From assembly GCF_027912415.1 (NCBI RefSeq), contig NZ_CP115175.1:1798001-1862000 (forward strand): a DNA stretch of 64,000 nt. The letters are read 5' to 3'. Source of the DNA: Homoserinibacter sp. YIM 151385 (GTDB lineage: Bacteria; Actinomycetota; Actinomycetes; Actinomycetales; Microbacteriaceae). Below the pieces are notes generated by a model. It saw only the letters and a program-made list of their open reading frames with translations, was not told the DNA's origin and did not search any database. Made by a program: the position numbers and the translations under genes. The first letter of the stretch is position 1. The number at the start of each line of letters is the position of its first letter. Below are positions 56,728 to 64,000 of this stretch, piece after piece.

Positions 56728-56989
56728 CCGCGCGACCCTACGCGACGACCCGGTCTGTCCTCCTGAGCGCGGACCGGCGCCGCCCGCGCGCCCGCACGGC
56801 GGGACGAGCGCGCGTCCCCCCGCCCTCGCGCACCCGCCGCACCCAGGATGTCGCCCCGCCGAATCCGCGCGAGCCGGTTCCGACGGGTGCCGCGAGTGCG
56901 CAAGACTGGTCCCCGCGCACCGACGCGCATCCCTGCCGATGCACCCCGCACCACATCCCGCGAACCACCCGAGACCAAGCGAAGGACCG

Positions 56990-57751
56990 ATGCGCACCCC
57001 GCTGCCGCTGGACGCCGCCCGCGCCATCCTCTACGACCTCGACGGGGTCCTCACCCCGACCGCCGAGGTGCACATGCGCGCCTGGGCGCGGCTCTTCACC
57101 GAGTATCTCGCCGCCCGCGGCGACGCGCGCCCGTACACGGATGCCGACTACTTCTCGTACATCGACGGCCGACCCCGCTACGACGGCGTCCGCGCGATGC
57201 TCGCCTCGCGCGACATCACGCTGCCCGAGGGCGAGCCGACCGACTCCGCCGAGGCGGAGACCGTCTGCGGGCTCGGCAACCGCAAGAACGCGGCCTTCAC
57301 GAGCGAGCTCGAGGAGCACGGCGTCGCCCCGTACCCGGGCTCGGTCGCGTTCCTGGATGCGGGCCTCGCCGCCGGCATCCGCGCGGCGGTCGTCTCGAGC
57401 TCGGCGAACGCGGTCCCGGTGCTGCGCGCCGCAGGCCTCCTCGACCGGGTCGAGCTCGTCGTCGACGCGCAGGTCGCCCGCGCCGAGCGGCTGCCCGGCA
57501 AGCCCGCGCCCGACACCTACCTCCACGCGGCGAGCGCCCTCGGCATCGCCCCGGAGCACTGCGTCGTCGTCGAGGACGCCCACTCCGGCGTCGAGGCGGG
57601 CGCCCGCGGCGGCTTCGGCCTGGTGCTGGGCGTGAACCGCGGCGTCGGCGCCGACACTCTGACGGCCTCGGGCGCCGACCTCGTGGTCGACGACCTGGCC
57701 GAGCTGACCCACGTGCTCGTCGGCGCATCCCGCCGCGACGGAGAGGACTGA
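56990..57751 (+). CDS. Beta-phosphoglucomutase-family HAD protein
   Basis: 253 aa from ATG at 56990 behind GAAGGA. HAD motif I is LYDLDGVLTP with Asp16 (nucleophile) and Asp18; motif II is VVSSSANAV, the Lys is in PGKPAPDTY, and motif IV is VVEDAHSGVEAG. Beta-PGM converts beta-glucose-1-phosphate to glucose-6-phosphate. The stop is 2 nt before the GH65 phosphorylase start, whose product is beta-G1P, so the two form one pathway. Confidence 0.92.
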   Translation: MRTPLPLDAARAILYDLDGVLTPTAEVHMRAWARLFTEYLAARGDARPYTDADYFSYIDGRPRYDGVRAMLASRDITLPEGEPTDSAEAETVCGLGNRKNAAFTSELEEHGVAPYPGSVAFLDAGLAAGIRAAVVSSSANAVPVLRAAGLLDRVELVVDAQVARAERLPGKPAPDTYLHAASALGIAPEHCVVVEDAHSGVEAGARGGFGLVLGVNRGVGADTLTASGADLVVDDLAELTHVLVGASRRDGED

Positions 57752-57753
57752 CC

Positions 57754-60243
57754 GTGCACCGCATCACCGCCGACCCCATGGACCGCACGCGGTTCCCCGT
57801 CGACGAGTGGTCGCTCATCGAGAGCGAGCTCCGCCGCGACGACCTCGGCGCCGTCGAGACCCTGTTCGCCGTGGGGAACGGCTATTTCGGGATGCGCGGC
57901 AACTTCGACGAGGGCCGCGACAGCCACATGGACGGCACCTTCGTCAACGGCTTCCACGAGACCTGGTCGATCCGCCACGCGGAGGAGGCCTACGGCTTCG
58001 CGCGGGTCGGGCAGACGATCGTCAACGTGCCGGATGCGAAGATCATCCGCCTCTACGTCGACGACGAGCCCTTCGTGCCCTTCGAGGCCGACATCACCGA
58101 GTACCGCCGCGCGCTCGACCTGAAGACGGGCGTCCTGACGCGCGAGCTCGTGTGGCGCACCCCGAGCGGCAAGCACGTGCGCATCCGCTCGCGCCGCATG
58201 GTCTCCTTCGTGGAGCGGCACCTCGGCGTCATCGACTACGAGGTGACGGTGCTCGACGCGCACGCCTCGGTGCTCATCTCGAGCCAGATGCTCAACCGCC
58301 AGGACGCGACCGACGAGTACCGCGCGAAGCCGCTCTCGGGCGACGAGGACTTCGACCCGCGCAAGGCGGAGTCCCTGACGGAGCGCGTCCTCATCCCGCA
58401 GCTCAGCCGCGAGCGCGGCGGGCGCTACCTGCTCGGCTACCGCGCCGCGAACTCCCGGATGACGGTCGCGGCGGGCATGGACCACCGCTTCGAGACGCTC
58501 GACGAGTGGGAGCAGTCGGCCCACCTCGACCAGGATCACGCGAAGCAGGTGTACCGGATCCGCGCGACGCCCGGCACGACCGCCCGCCTCACGAAGACGG
58601 TCACGTACCACTCCTCCCGCGGGGTGCCGACGCGCGAGCTCGCGGACCGCTGCGACCGCACGCTCGACCGCGCCGCCGAGGCGGGGGCCGTGCAGCTCTT
58701 CGCCGATCAGGCGGCATGGCTCGCCGACTTCTGGGAGCGCTCCGACGTCCGCATCGGGGGCGCCCCCGACATCCAGCAGGCGACGCGCTGGAACCTGTTC
58801 CAGCTCGCACAGGCGAGCGTGCGGACCGACGGCGGCGGCATCGCCGCGAAGGGCGTCTCGGGCTCCGGCTACGGCGGCCACTACTTCTGGGACGCGGAGA
58901 TCTACGCGCTCCCCTTCTTCAGCTACACGACCCCCGATGTGGCGCGCAACGCGCTGCGCTTCCGGCTCGGGATGCTGCCGGCCGCCCGCGAGCGCGCCGC
59001 CGAGCTGAACCAGCGCGGCGCCCTGTTCCCGTGGCGGACCATCAACGGCCTCGAGTCGAGCGCGTACTACGCGGCGAGCACCGCGCAGTACCACATCGAC
59101 GCCGACATCGCGCATGCGCTCATGCAGTACGTCAACGCGACGGGCGACCTCGACTTCGTGGCGCGCGGGGCGATCGACATCCTCGTGGAGACGGCCCGCA
59201 TGTGGGCGGATCTGGGCTTCTGGCGGGGCAACGGCGTGCGCGGCTTCCACATCCACGGCGTCACCGGCCCCGACGAGTACACGACGGTCGTCAACGACAA
59301 CCTGTACACGAACGTCATGGCGAAGGCGAACCTCCAGGCGGCCGTCGACATGTGCGACCGGCTGCTCCGCGACGACCCCGACGCCTACGCGCGGATGGCG
59401 CTGCGCGTCGACCTCGACACGGCGGAGCTCGCGGAGTGGCGGGATGCGGCCCAGGCGATGCACATCCCCTACGACGAGGGCCTGGGGGTGCACCCGCAGG
59501 ACGCGCAGTTCCTGGAGCGCGAGCTCTGGGATCTCGACAACACCCCCGACGACAAGCGGCCGCTGCTGCTGCACTACCACCCGCTCGTCATCTACCGCTT
59601 CCAGGTGCTCAAGCAGGCGGATGTCGTGCTCGCGCTCTGGCTGCAGGGCCACGAGTTCACGGCCGAGGAGAAGCGCCGAGACTTCGAGTACTACGACGCC
59701 CTGACCACCGGCGACTCGACGCTGTCGGCGGTCGTGCAGTCGATCGTGGCGGCGGAGGTCGGCTACGCGCACCTCGCGATCGACTACTTCACCTCCGCCA
59801 TCTACGTCGATCTCGCGAACCTGCACCGCAACACGGCGGACGGCATCCACGTCGCGTCCACCGGCGGCGTGTGGAGCGCGCTGACGAACGGCTTCGGCGG
59901 GATGCGGGATCGGGACGGGCAGCTCGACTTCGATCCGCGCCTCCCGGAGGCCTGGACGGAGCTGGCGTTCTCCATCGCGCTGCGCGGCTCGCGGCTGCGG
60001 GTCACGCTGACGCGCGAGGCGATCGCCTTCGAGATCGCGTCCGGCGAGGCCGTGACGGTCTCGGTGCGCGGCTCCGCCGTCGTCGTGATGCCGGGCCAGC
60101 CGGTCTCGGTGCCGCTCGCGCATCAGGGGGTCGTCATCGAGGGGACGCCCGCCTCGGCCGACATCGCGGGCCAGCGGCGCCCGGACGGCTCGGTCATCAC
60201 GGCGAGCATCCCCGCGCCGCTCGTCGGCGAGGAGCCCGAGTAG
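57754..60243 (+). CDS. GH65 disaccharide phosphorylase (maltose/trehalose/kojibiose type)
   Basis: 829 aa from a GTG start. N-terminal beta-sandwich (VGNGYFGMRGNFDEGRDSHM), then the (alpha/alpha)6 barrel with the catalytic acid Glu508 in VTGPDEYTTVVNDNLYTN, and the phosphate-binding region STGGVWSALTNGFGGMRD, then a small C-terminal sheet. GH65 inverting phosphorylases cleave alpha-linked disaccharides with phosphate to beta-G1P + glucose. Choice among maltose, trehalose and kojibiose cannot be made by eye. The companion mutase immediately upstream uses the beta-G1P. Confidence 0.93.
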   Translation: MHRITADPMDRTRFPVDEWSLIESELRRDDLGAVETLFAVGNGYFGMRGNFDEGRDSHMDGTFVNGFHETWSIRHAEEAYGFARVGQTIVNVPDAKIIRLYVDDEPFVPFEADITEYRRALDLKTGVLTRELVWRTPSGKHVRIRSRRMVSFVERHLGVIDYEVTVLDAHASVLISSQMLNRQDATDEYRAKPLSGDEDFDPRKAESLTERVLIPQLSRERGGRYLLGYRAANSRMTVAAGMDHRFETLDEWEQSAHLDQDHAKQVYRIRATPGTTARLTKTVTYHSSRGVPTRELADRCDRTLDRAAEAGAVQLFADQAAWLADFWERSDVRIGGAPDIQQATRWNLFQLAQASVRTDGGGIAAKGVSGSGYGGHYFWDAEIYALPFFSYTTPDVARNALRFRLGMLPAARERAAELNQRGALFPWRTINGLESSAYYAASTAQYHIDADIAHALMQYVNATGDLDFVARGAIDILVETARMWADLGFWRGNGVRGFHIHGVTGPDEYTTVVNDNLYTNVMAKANLQAAVDMCDRLLRDDPDAYARMALRVDLDTAELAEWRDAAQAMHIPYDEGLGVHPQDAQFLERELWDLDNTPDDKRPLLLHYHPLVIYRFQVLKQADVVLALWLQGHEFTAEEKRRDFEYYDALTTGDSTLSAVVQSIVAAEVGYAHLAIDYFTSAIYVDLANLHRNTADGIHVASTGGVWSALTNGFGGMRDRDGQLDFDPRLPEAWTELAFSIALRGSRLRVTLTREAIAFEIASGEAVTVSVRGSAVVVMPGQPVSVPLAHQGVVIEGTPASADIAGQRRPDGSVITASIPAPLVGEEPE

Positions 60244-60307
60244 CCACGAGCCGGGTGGCGGCTGAGACCCTGGCGACGGGGCCGTCGCGCTGCGCGAGAC
60301 TGCCGTC

Positions 60308-60490
60308 ATGGTCGAGGACATGACGGATGACGAGAAGCGGCACGATCAGCTGACCCGCGCCCCCAAGTCGGACGAACGGGATGCGGCGCCGCGCATCGAG
60401 ACGAGCGAGGGCGAGGACGGCCGGACCCGGATCGACGTCGCCGACACGGCGAGCGTGCGCCCCGGGAAGACGGTCCGCGAGGACGACTGA
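60308..60490 (+). CDS. Small acidic/basic hydrophilic protein, hypothetical
   Basis: 60 aa: MVEDMTDDEKRHDQLTRAPK, then DERDAAPRIETSEGEDGRTR and IDVADTASVRPGKTVREDD. Highly charged and without hydrophobic stretches; likely disordered. A second in-frame Met at 60320 is an equally good start. The coding call rests on length and charge pattern only. It sits 64 nt past the phosphorylase. Confidence 0.5.
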   Translation: MVEDMTDDEKRHDQLTRAPKSDERDAAPRIETSEGEDGRTRIDVADTASVRPGKTVREDD

Positions 60491-60550
60491 GCCGCCCGGG
60501 TGCTCGCGGGTGCGATGTCACACTTCGCGTCGTGCCGGGCATCTCCCTGT

Positions 60551-60571
60551 GACGGCGGAGGTCCCGCCGTC
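60551..60571 (+). promoter_or_regulatory. Leader hairpin ahead of the membrane protein/ECF operon
   Basis: GACGGCGG-AGGTC-CCGCCGTC, 8-bp stem, 20 nt before ATG 60591. Upstream, TGTCACA (60516-60522) is followed about 17 nt later by GCATCTC, loosely resembling ECF-type promoters; autoregulation by the sigma factor encoded downstream is possible but unproven. Confidence 0.3.
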
Positions 60572-60590
60572 GCAGATGGATGGGGCAGGC

Positions 60591-61217
60591 ATGAGCAAGC
60601 GCAGCGTTGATGAGGTCCTGTCGGGCAGCAACCCGACCTTCGTCCCCTCGGTCGCGACGGAGGCGGCGCTCGACGCGCTCGTCCTCGAGTCGCGCAACGC
60701 GGGGTCCGGGCGTGGAGGCAGACGGCGGAAGCAGCTGCTCTGGCTCGTCCCGGGAGCGGTGATCGCGGCGGGCGCGTTGACCGCCGGCGCCGTCGTGGCC
60801 GAGCAGATGACGCGGCTGGACGTGCCCATCGCGGTCGAGTACACGACCGACACGGGCGTGACGGTGTCCTGCACCGCCCACATCTCGAGCTCCCTCTTCT
60901 CGCCGCGGCTCGCGGACGTCGCCGAGTACTACTCGACGCACGAGTTCGCCGCCGACGGGATCGGCCAGCGCATCTACGACTACGCGCTCGTCCTCGCCGG
61001 GGACGAGCAGGGCACCCCGGCCGACCTCCCCGACTCCGTGGGCTGGCTCCCCGGCGACGGGAGCAGTCCCGACTGGGAGCCCCTGCCGGACCGCAGCGCG
61101 CTCACCGAGTCGATGCTGAACTTCATCGTGCTCGATGTCGAGAACGAGCTCGGACTGTCGTCGGGCCAGAGCGGCGCGGCCGAGCTGCAGACCGACTGCG
61201 CGGGACAGCTGCATTGA
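60591..61217 (+). CDS. Single-pass membrane protein coupled to ECF sigma factor
   Basis: 208 aa. Residues 1-46 are cytoplasmic and polar (SKRSVDEVLSGSNPTFVPSV), ending in GRRRKQLL; the helix LVPGAVIAAGALTAGAVVAE spans about 52-71; the rest is extracellular with two Cys (VSCTAH and TDCAG) likely disulfide-bonded. The stop overlaps the TTG of the sigma gene. Such position suggests an anti-sigma factor, but no zinc-binding anti-sigma motif (HxxxCxxC) is present, so it would be an atypical one. Confidence 0.65.
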   Translation: MSKRSVDEVLSGSNPTFVPSVATEAALDALVLESRNAGSGRGGRRRKQLLWLVPGAVIAAGALTAGAVVAEQMTRLDVPIAVEYTTDTGVTVSCTAHISSSLFSPRLADVAEYYSTHEFAADGIGQRIYDYALVLAGDEQGTPADLPDSVGWLPGDGSSPDWEPLPDRSALTESMLNFIVLDVENELGLSSGQSGAAELQTDCAGQLH

Positions 61218-61759
61218 CCGGCGCGGCGACGATGTCGACTCCAGCGCGGGTGAGCGCAGATCTGACGGAGGCGTTCCGGCGCGAGGCGGGCGGCCTGCTG
61301 GGGTTCTTCATCAAGCGCGGCGTTCCAGCGGAGGACGCCGCCGACCTGGTGAGCGACACGTTCCTCGCAGCCTGGCAGTCCAGCCGGACGAGCACGGTCG
61401 AGCCGGATCTGCTTCGCGCCTGGCTGTTCGGCATCGCCCGGAAGACGATGTCCAGGTACCGTCGCGGACGGGGCCGGCGCTCCGCGTTGAGCGACCGTCT
61501 GCGGACGACGCTCGCGGCAGAGCTCGACACCCGGCAGGCCTCTGCCGCGGACGATCACGAACTGGAGCATGTCCGCTCGCTGATCGCCCGCCTCCCCGAG
61601 ATCGACCAGGAGATCGTGCGCCTGGTCTACTGGGACGGCTTCACGCAGGAGGAGGTCGCGACGGTGCTCGGCAGGCCGGCCCCCGCGATCCGCGCCCGCC
61701 TCTCCCGCGCGCGGAAGGTGCTGCGAGATCAGCTGGCGGAGACCGGCGACATCGAGTGA
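61214..61759 (+). CDS. ECF-family RNA polymerase sigma factor
   Basis: 181 aa from TTG (TTGA overlap with the previous stop); ATG 61232 is an alternative. Sigma region 2: AEDAADLVSDTFLAAWQS; region 4: LPEIDQEIVRLVYWDGFTQE followed by EVATVLGRPAPAIRARLSRA. The linker is short, as in two-domain ECF sigmas. Co-translation with a single-pass membrane protein suggests a surface-signal-controlled regulon; target promoters are not visible apart from the weak candidate near 60516. Confidence 0.9.
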   Translation: MTGAATMSTPARVSADLTEAFRREAGGLLGFFIKRGVPAEDAADLVSDTFLAAWQSSRTSTVEPDLLRAWLFGIARKTMSRYRRGRGRRSALSDRLRTTLAAELDTRQASAADDHELEHVRSLIARLPEIDQEIVRLVYWDGFTQEEVATVLGRPAPAIRARLSRARKVLRDQLAETGDIE

Positions 61760-61898
61760 CGCGGCGCGGCACGCCCTGGCGCCGGGCACGGTGACAGGAC
61801 GTCGATGATGGTCGTGCGCATGGCCGGGAGATGGCCCCGAACAGGGGCTGGAACACGAAAGCGAGCAACCGCCGACGTTCTCGCTCCTGCCGACCGGG

Positions 61899-62057
61899 AT
61901 GACCTGTCGGTTCGCTCGCGCCGCGGGGGGCGAGCTCTCGGTGTTCGTCGAAGGCGGGACCGTCATCACCGTCCTCGGTCTCGCCATGATCGCCGGCGCC
62001 ATCGCGGCCACGGCGTTGCTCGGAGTCCGCCGGGCGCGATCCCTGCAGAAGGCCTGA
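61899..62057 (+). CDS. 52-aa membrane microprotein (candidate)
   Basis: MTCRFARAAGGELSVFVEGG, then a strong hydrophobic helix TVITVLGLAMIAGAIAATAL and a basic tail RRARSLQKA. Frame and composition (positive-inside tail, third-position G/C) look protein-coding, but no upstream RBS is clear and the start is uncertain. It lies between the ECF gene and the MerR-type promoter, so it could be the last gene of the ECF operon. The alternative ORF on the same strand from 61805 is arginine-rich shadow and was not used. Confidence 0.42.
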   Translation: MTCRFARAAGGELSVFVEGGTVITVLGLAMIAGAIAATALLGVRRARSLQKA

Positions 62058-62067
62058 CCGATCCGAC

Positions 62068-62098
62068 TTGACCCTGCCCCAGGGGCAGGGTGTCTACT
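62068..62098 (+). promoter_or_regulatory. MerR-type promoter with 19-bp spacer and perfect dyad
   Basis: TTGACC (62068-62073), 19-nt spacer, TCTACT (62093-62098). The spacer contains the perfect 9+1+9 dyad CCCTGCCCC-A-GGGGCAGGG (62072-62090). A long spacer filled by a central dyad is the signature of promoters activated by MerR-family proteins through DNA twisting. The predicted start coincides with the ATG at 62105, giving leaderless mRNA for the ABC exporter. Confidence 0.8.
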
Positions 62099-62104
62099 GA
62101 CGGC

Positions 62105-63841
62105 ATGCTCGGCAGAATCCTCGTGCGCTTCCTGCGCGGCTCATGGCACCTCCTCCTGCTCGTCGTCCTGTTCCAGGCGGCGCAGTCCATCGCCTCCCTC
62201 GTGCTCCCGGCGCTCAACGCCGACATCATCGACGACGGGGTCGCGCAGGGCGACACGGGCCTCATCGTCGGGCTCGGCGTCGCGATGCTCGCGGTCACGC
62301 TCCTCCAGGTGGCGTGCACGATCGCCGCCGTCTACTTCGGGGCGCGCGCCGCGATGGGCTTCGGCGCCGACGTGCGGGCGGCGCTCTTCGCCCAGGTCGG
62401 CCGGTTCTCCGAGCAGGAGGTGAGCCGCTTCGGCCCGGCCTCGCTCATCACCCGCACGACGAACGACGTGCAGCAGGTGCAGATGCTCGTGCTCATGACC
62501 TGCACGATGATCGTGTCGGCGCCGATCCTCGCGATCGGCGGCGTCGTCTTCGCGCTGCGCGAGGACGCCGGCCTGTCCTGGATCCTCGCGGTCGCGGTCC
62601 CGGTGCTCATCCTGAGCGTCGGCCTCCTCATCGTGCGGATGACCCCGCTGTTCGGGCGCATGCAGGACCGCATCGACGCCGTCAACCGGGTGCTCCGCGA
62701 GCAGCTGACCGGCATCCGCGTGGTCCGCGCCTTCGTGCGCGAGCGCCGCGAGGTGGCGCGCTTCGCGGACGCGAACGCCGAGCTCACCGACACCGCGATG
62801 CGGGTGGGCCGCCTGTTCGCGCTCATGATGCCGCTCATCATGCTCGTGCTCAACGTGTCGGGTGTCGCCGTGCTCTGGTTCGGCGCGGCCCGCGTCGAGG
62901 ACGGCACGCTCCAGGTCGGCTCGCTCATCGCCTTCCTCAGCTACATCATGCAGATCCTCGGCGCCGTGCTCATGGCGACCTTCCTCGCCTTCCTGCTGCC
63001 GCGCGCGACCGTGTCGGCCGGCCGCATCGGCGAGGTCCTCGAGACGGCGTCGAGCGTGGTCCCGCCGAGCGACCCCGAGCCCGCGCCGCCCGCCCGCGGG
63101 GTGGTCGAGCTGCGGGATGTGACCTTCGCCTACCCGGGCGCCGAGGAGCCGGTGCTCCGCGGCGTCGACCTCGAGGCGCGCCCCGGCACGACGACGGCGA
63201 TCATCGGCAGCACCGGCTCCGGCAAGACGACGCTGCTCGGCCTCCTGCCGCGCATGTTCGACGCCTCCGCGGGCGCCGTGCTCGTCGACGGCGTCGACGT
63301 CCGGCGACTCGCCCCCGAGGCGCTCTGGTCGCGCATCGGCCTCGTGCCGCAGCGGGCCTACCTGTTCTCGGGCACCGTCGCCTCCAACCTCCGCTACGGC
63401 GACCCGGAGGCGGACGACGAGGCGCTCTGGCGGGCGCTCGAGATCGCCCAGGCGCGGGACTTCGTGGAGGCCATGCCGGGTCAGCTGGAGGCGCCGATCG
63501 CGCAGGGCGGCACGAACGTGTCGGGCGGGCAGCGCCAGCGGCTCGCGATCGCGCGGGCGCTCGTGAAGCGCCCGCCCGTGTACCTCTTCGGCGACTCCTT
63601 CTCGGCGCTCGACACCGCGACGGACGCCCGGCTCCGCGCCGCCCTCGACGCGGCCGTCCCGGAGGCGACGCGCATCGTCGTCGCGCAGCGCGTCGCGACG
63701 ATCGTGGAGGCCGACCAGATCCTGGTCCTCGACCACGGCGAGGTCGTCGGACGCGGCACGCACGCGCAGCTGCTCGAGACCTCCCCCGAGTACGCGGAGA
63801 TCGTGCAGAGCCAGCTCGCGGCCGAGGAGGCGGGACGATGA
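62105..63841 (+). CDS. ABC exporter subunit, membrane + ATPase, degenerate site
   Basis: 578 aa from ATG at 62105. Six membrane helices (residues 10-300) then the ATPase: Walker A GSTGSGKTTLLG, signature NVSGGQRQRLAIARAL, and Walker B YLFGDSFSALD. The residue after the Walker B Asp is Ser instead of the catalytic Glu, and the switch His is Gln (VAQRVATI), so its own composite site is degenerate, as in heterodimeric exporters such as TM287/288. The partner gene overlaps at 63838. Likely drug or lipid export, induced through the MerR-type promoter. Confidence 0.9.
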   Translation: MLGRILVRFLRGSWHLLLLVVLFQAAQSIASLVLPALNADIIDDGVAQGDTGLIVGLGVAMLAVTLLQVACTIAAVYFGARAAMGFGADVRAALFAQVGRFSEQEVSRFGPASLITRTTNDVQQVQMLVLMTCTMIVSAPILAIGGVVFALREDAGLSWILAVAVPVLILSVGLLIVRMTPLFGRMQDRIDAVNRVLREQLTGIRVVRAFVRERREVARFADANAELTDTAMRVGRLFALMMPLIMLVLNVSGVAVLWFGAARVEDGTLQVGSLIAFLSYIMQILGAVLMATFLAFLLPRATVSAGRIGEVLETASSVVPPSDPEPAPPARGVVELRDVTFAYPGAEEPVLRGVDLEARPGTTTAIIGSTGSGKTTLLGLLPRMFDASAGAVLVDGVDVRRLAPEALWSRIGLVPQRAYLFSGTVASNLRYGDPEADDEALWRALEIAQARDFVEAMPGQLEAPIAQGGTNVSGGQRQRLAIARALVKRPPVYLFGDSFSALDTATDARLRAALDAAVPEATRIVVAQRVATIVEADQILVLDHGEVVGRGTHAQLLETSPEYAEIVQSQLAAEEAGR

Positions 63842-64000
63842 GCTTCGGAGCACCCCCGCCCACCGGCAGGAGCGCGGCCTTCCTGCCCTCCGCGAAGCGC
63901 CTGCTCGGGCGCCTCCGCCCCGAACGCGCCGGGGTCGTCCTCGTCGTGCTGCTCGGGATCGTGAGCGTCGCGCTCGCGGTCGCCGGCCCCAAGGTGCTCG
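63838..64000 (+). CDS. ABC exporter partner subunit, N-terminal part (runs off window)
   Basis: 54 codons are present, starting MSFGAPPPTGRSAAFLPSAK with the first membrane helix RAGVVLVVLLGIVSVALAVA-like. The ATG overlaps the previous stop by 4 nt. It should supply the canonical catalytic site of the heterodimer, since the first subunit's Walker B Glu and switch His are lost; this can be checked in the adjacent sequence. Confidence 0.85.
   Translation, partial: MSFGAPPPTGRSAAFLPSAKRLLGRLRPERAGVVLVVLLGIVSVALAVAGPKVL

Noticed and set aside
61805-62071. 88-aa Arg-rich plus-strand frame
   Set aside because: Arginine-rich translation typical of an off-frame reading; the 52-aa frame at 61899-62057 in another phase is more protein-like.
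62090-62104. GTG at 62090 as start of the ABC exporter
   Set aside because: It lies inside the MerR-type promoter dyad; ATG 62105 matches the predicted transcription start.

Overview
The window is very G+C-rich, densely coded DNA with short intergenic gaps, many GTG/TTG starts and many 1-4 nt stop/start overlaps. Gene content points to a Gram-positive actinobacterium, most likely family Microbacteriaceae: a System II cytochrome c maturation operon, a conserved actinobacterial block (glutaredoxin, HAD phosphatase, ribosomal protein bS22, small HTH protein, proC), HtaA-type haem uptake, DtxR-like iron boxes and a second, archaeal-type aspartyl-tRNA synthetase. I see no prophage, insertion sequence, integrase or CRISPR array. 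The window looks like ordinary chromosome with interesting islands.

Layout. 1-4 kb: cytochrome c biogenesis operon on the minus strand. 4-6.7 kb: AspRS and two MarR regulators. 6.7-8.4 kb: a promoter with dyads driving a TasA-like exported protein and a SipW-type signal peptidase that carries its own substrate-like C-terminus. 8.4-18.3 kb: housekeeping genes (cation efflux, Dabb and glutaredoxin proteins, HAD phosphatase, bS22, KtrAB potassium uptake, proC, tadA, upp). 18.3-19.6 kb: a likely leaderless short ORF ending in a Cys-rich tail, under a promoter with a perfect dyad, ahead of a winged-helix regulator. 19.6-32 kb: mixed metabolism (acyl-CoA oxidase, two-component system, photolyase, PfkB kinase) and a candidate small RNA.

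33-40.3 kb is the most interesting region. Two divergent operons together encode an alkyl-DHAP-synthase-like flavoprotein, a PlsC acyltransferase, a short-chain reductase, a fatty acyl-CoA reductase fused to a HAD phosphatase, and two paralogous ferritin-like proteins. One paralog has a complete diiron ligand set and the other has lost part of it. Together they read as a candidate bacterial ether-lipid pathway with an extra diiron oxidation step.

43.9-52 kb is a divergent haem/iron locus: HmuUV on the minus strand; HtaA, DUF2470 protein, haem oxygenase and HmuT on the plus strand. Two DtxR-like boxes lie between them. 52-56.7 kb: a class A penicillin-binding protein, an ElaA-type acetyltransferase, tRNA-Arg(ACG) and small genes. 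57-60.2 kb: a sugar mutase/GH65 phosphorylase pair. 60.3-64 kb: an ECF sigma factor coupled to a membrane protein, then a heterodimeric ABC exporter behind a textbook MerR-type promoter.

Several 61-89 nt hairpin elements recur just downstream of gene 3' ends (18.4, 20.9, 52.1, 55.0 and 56.4 kb). They are the clearest non-coding signal in the window.
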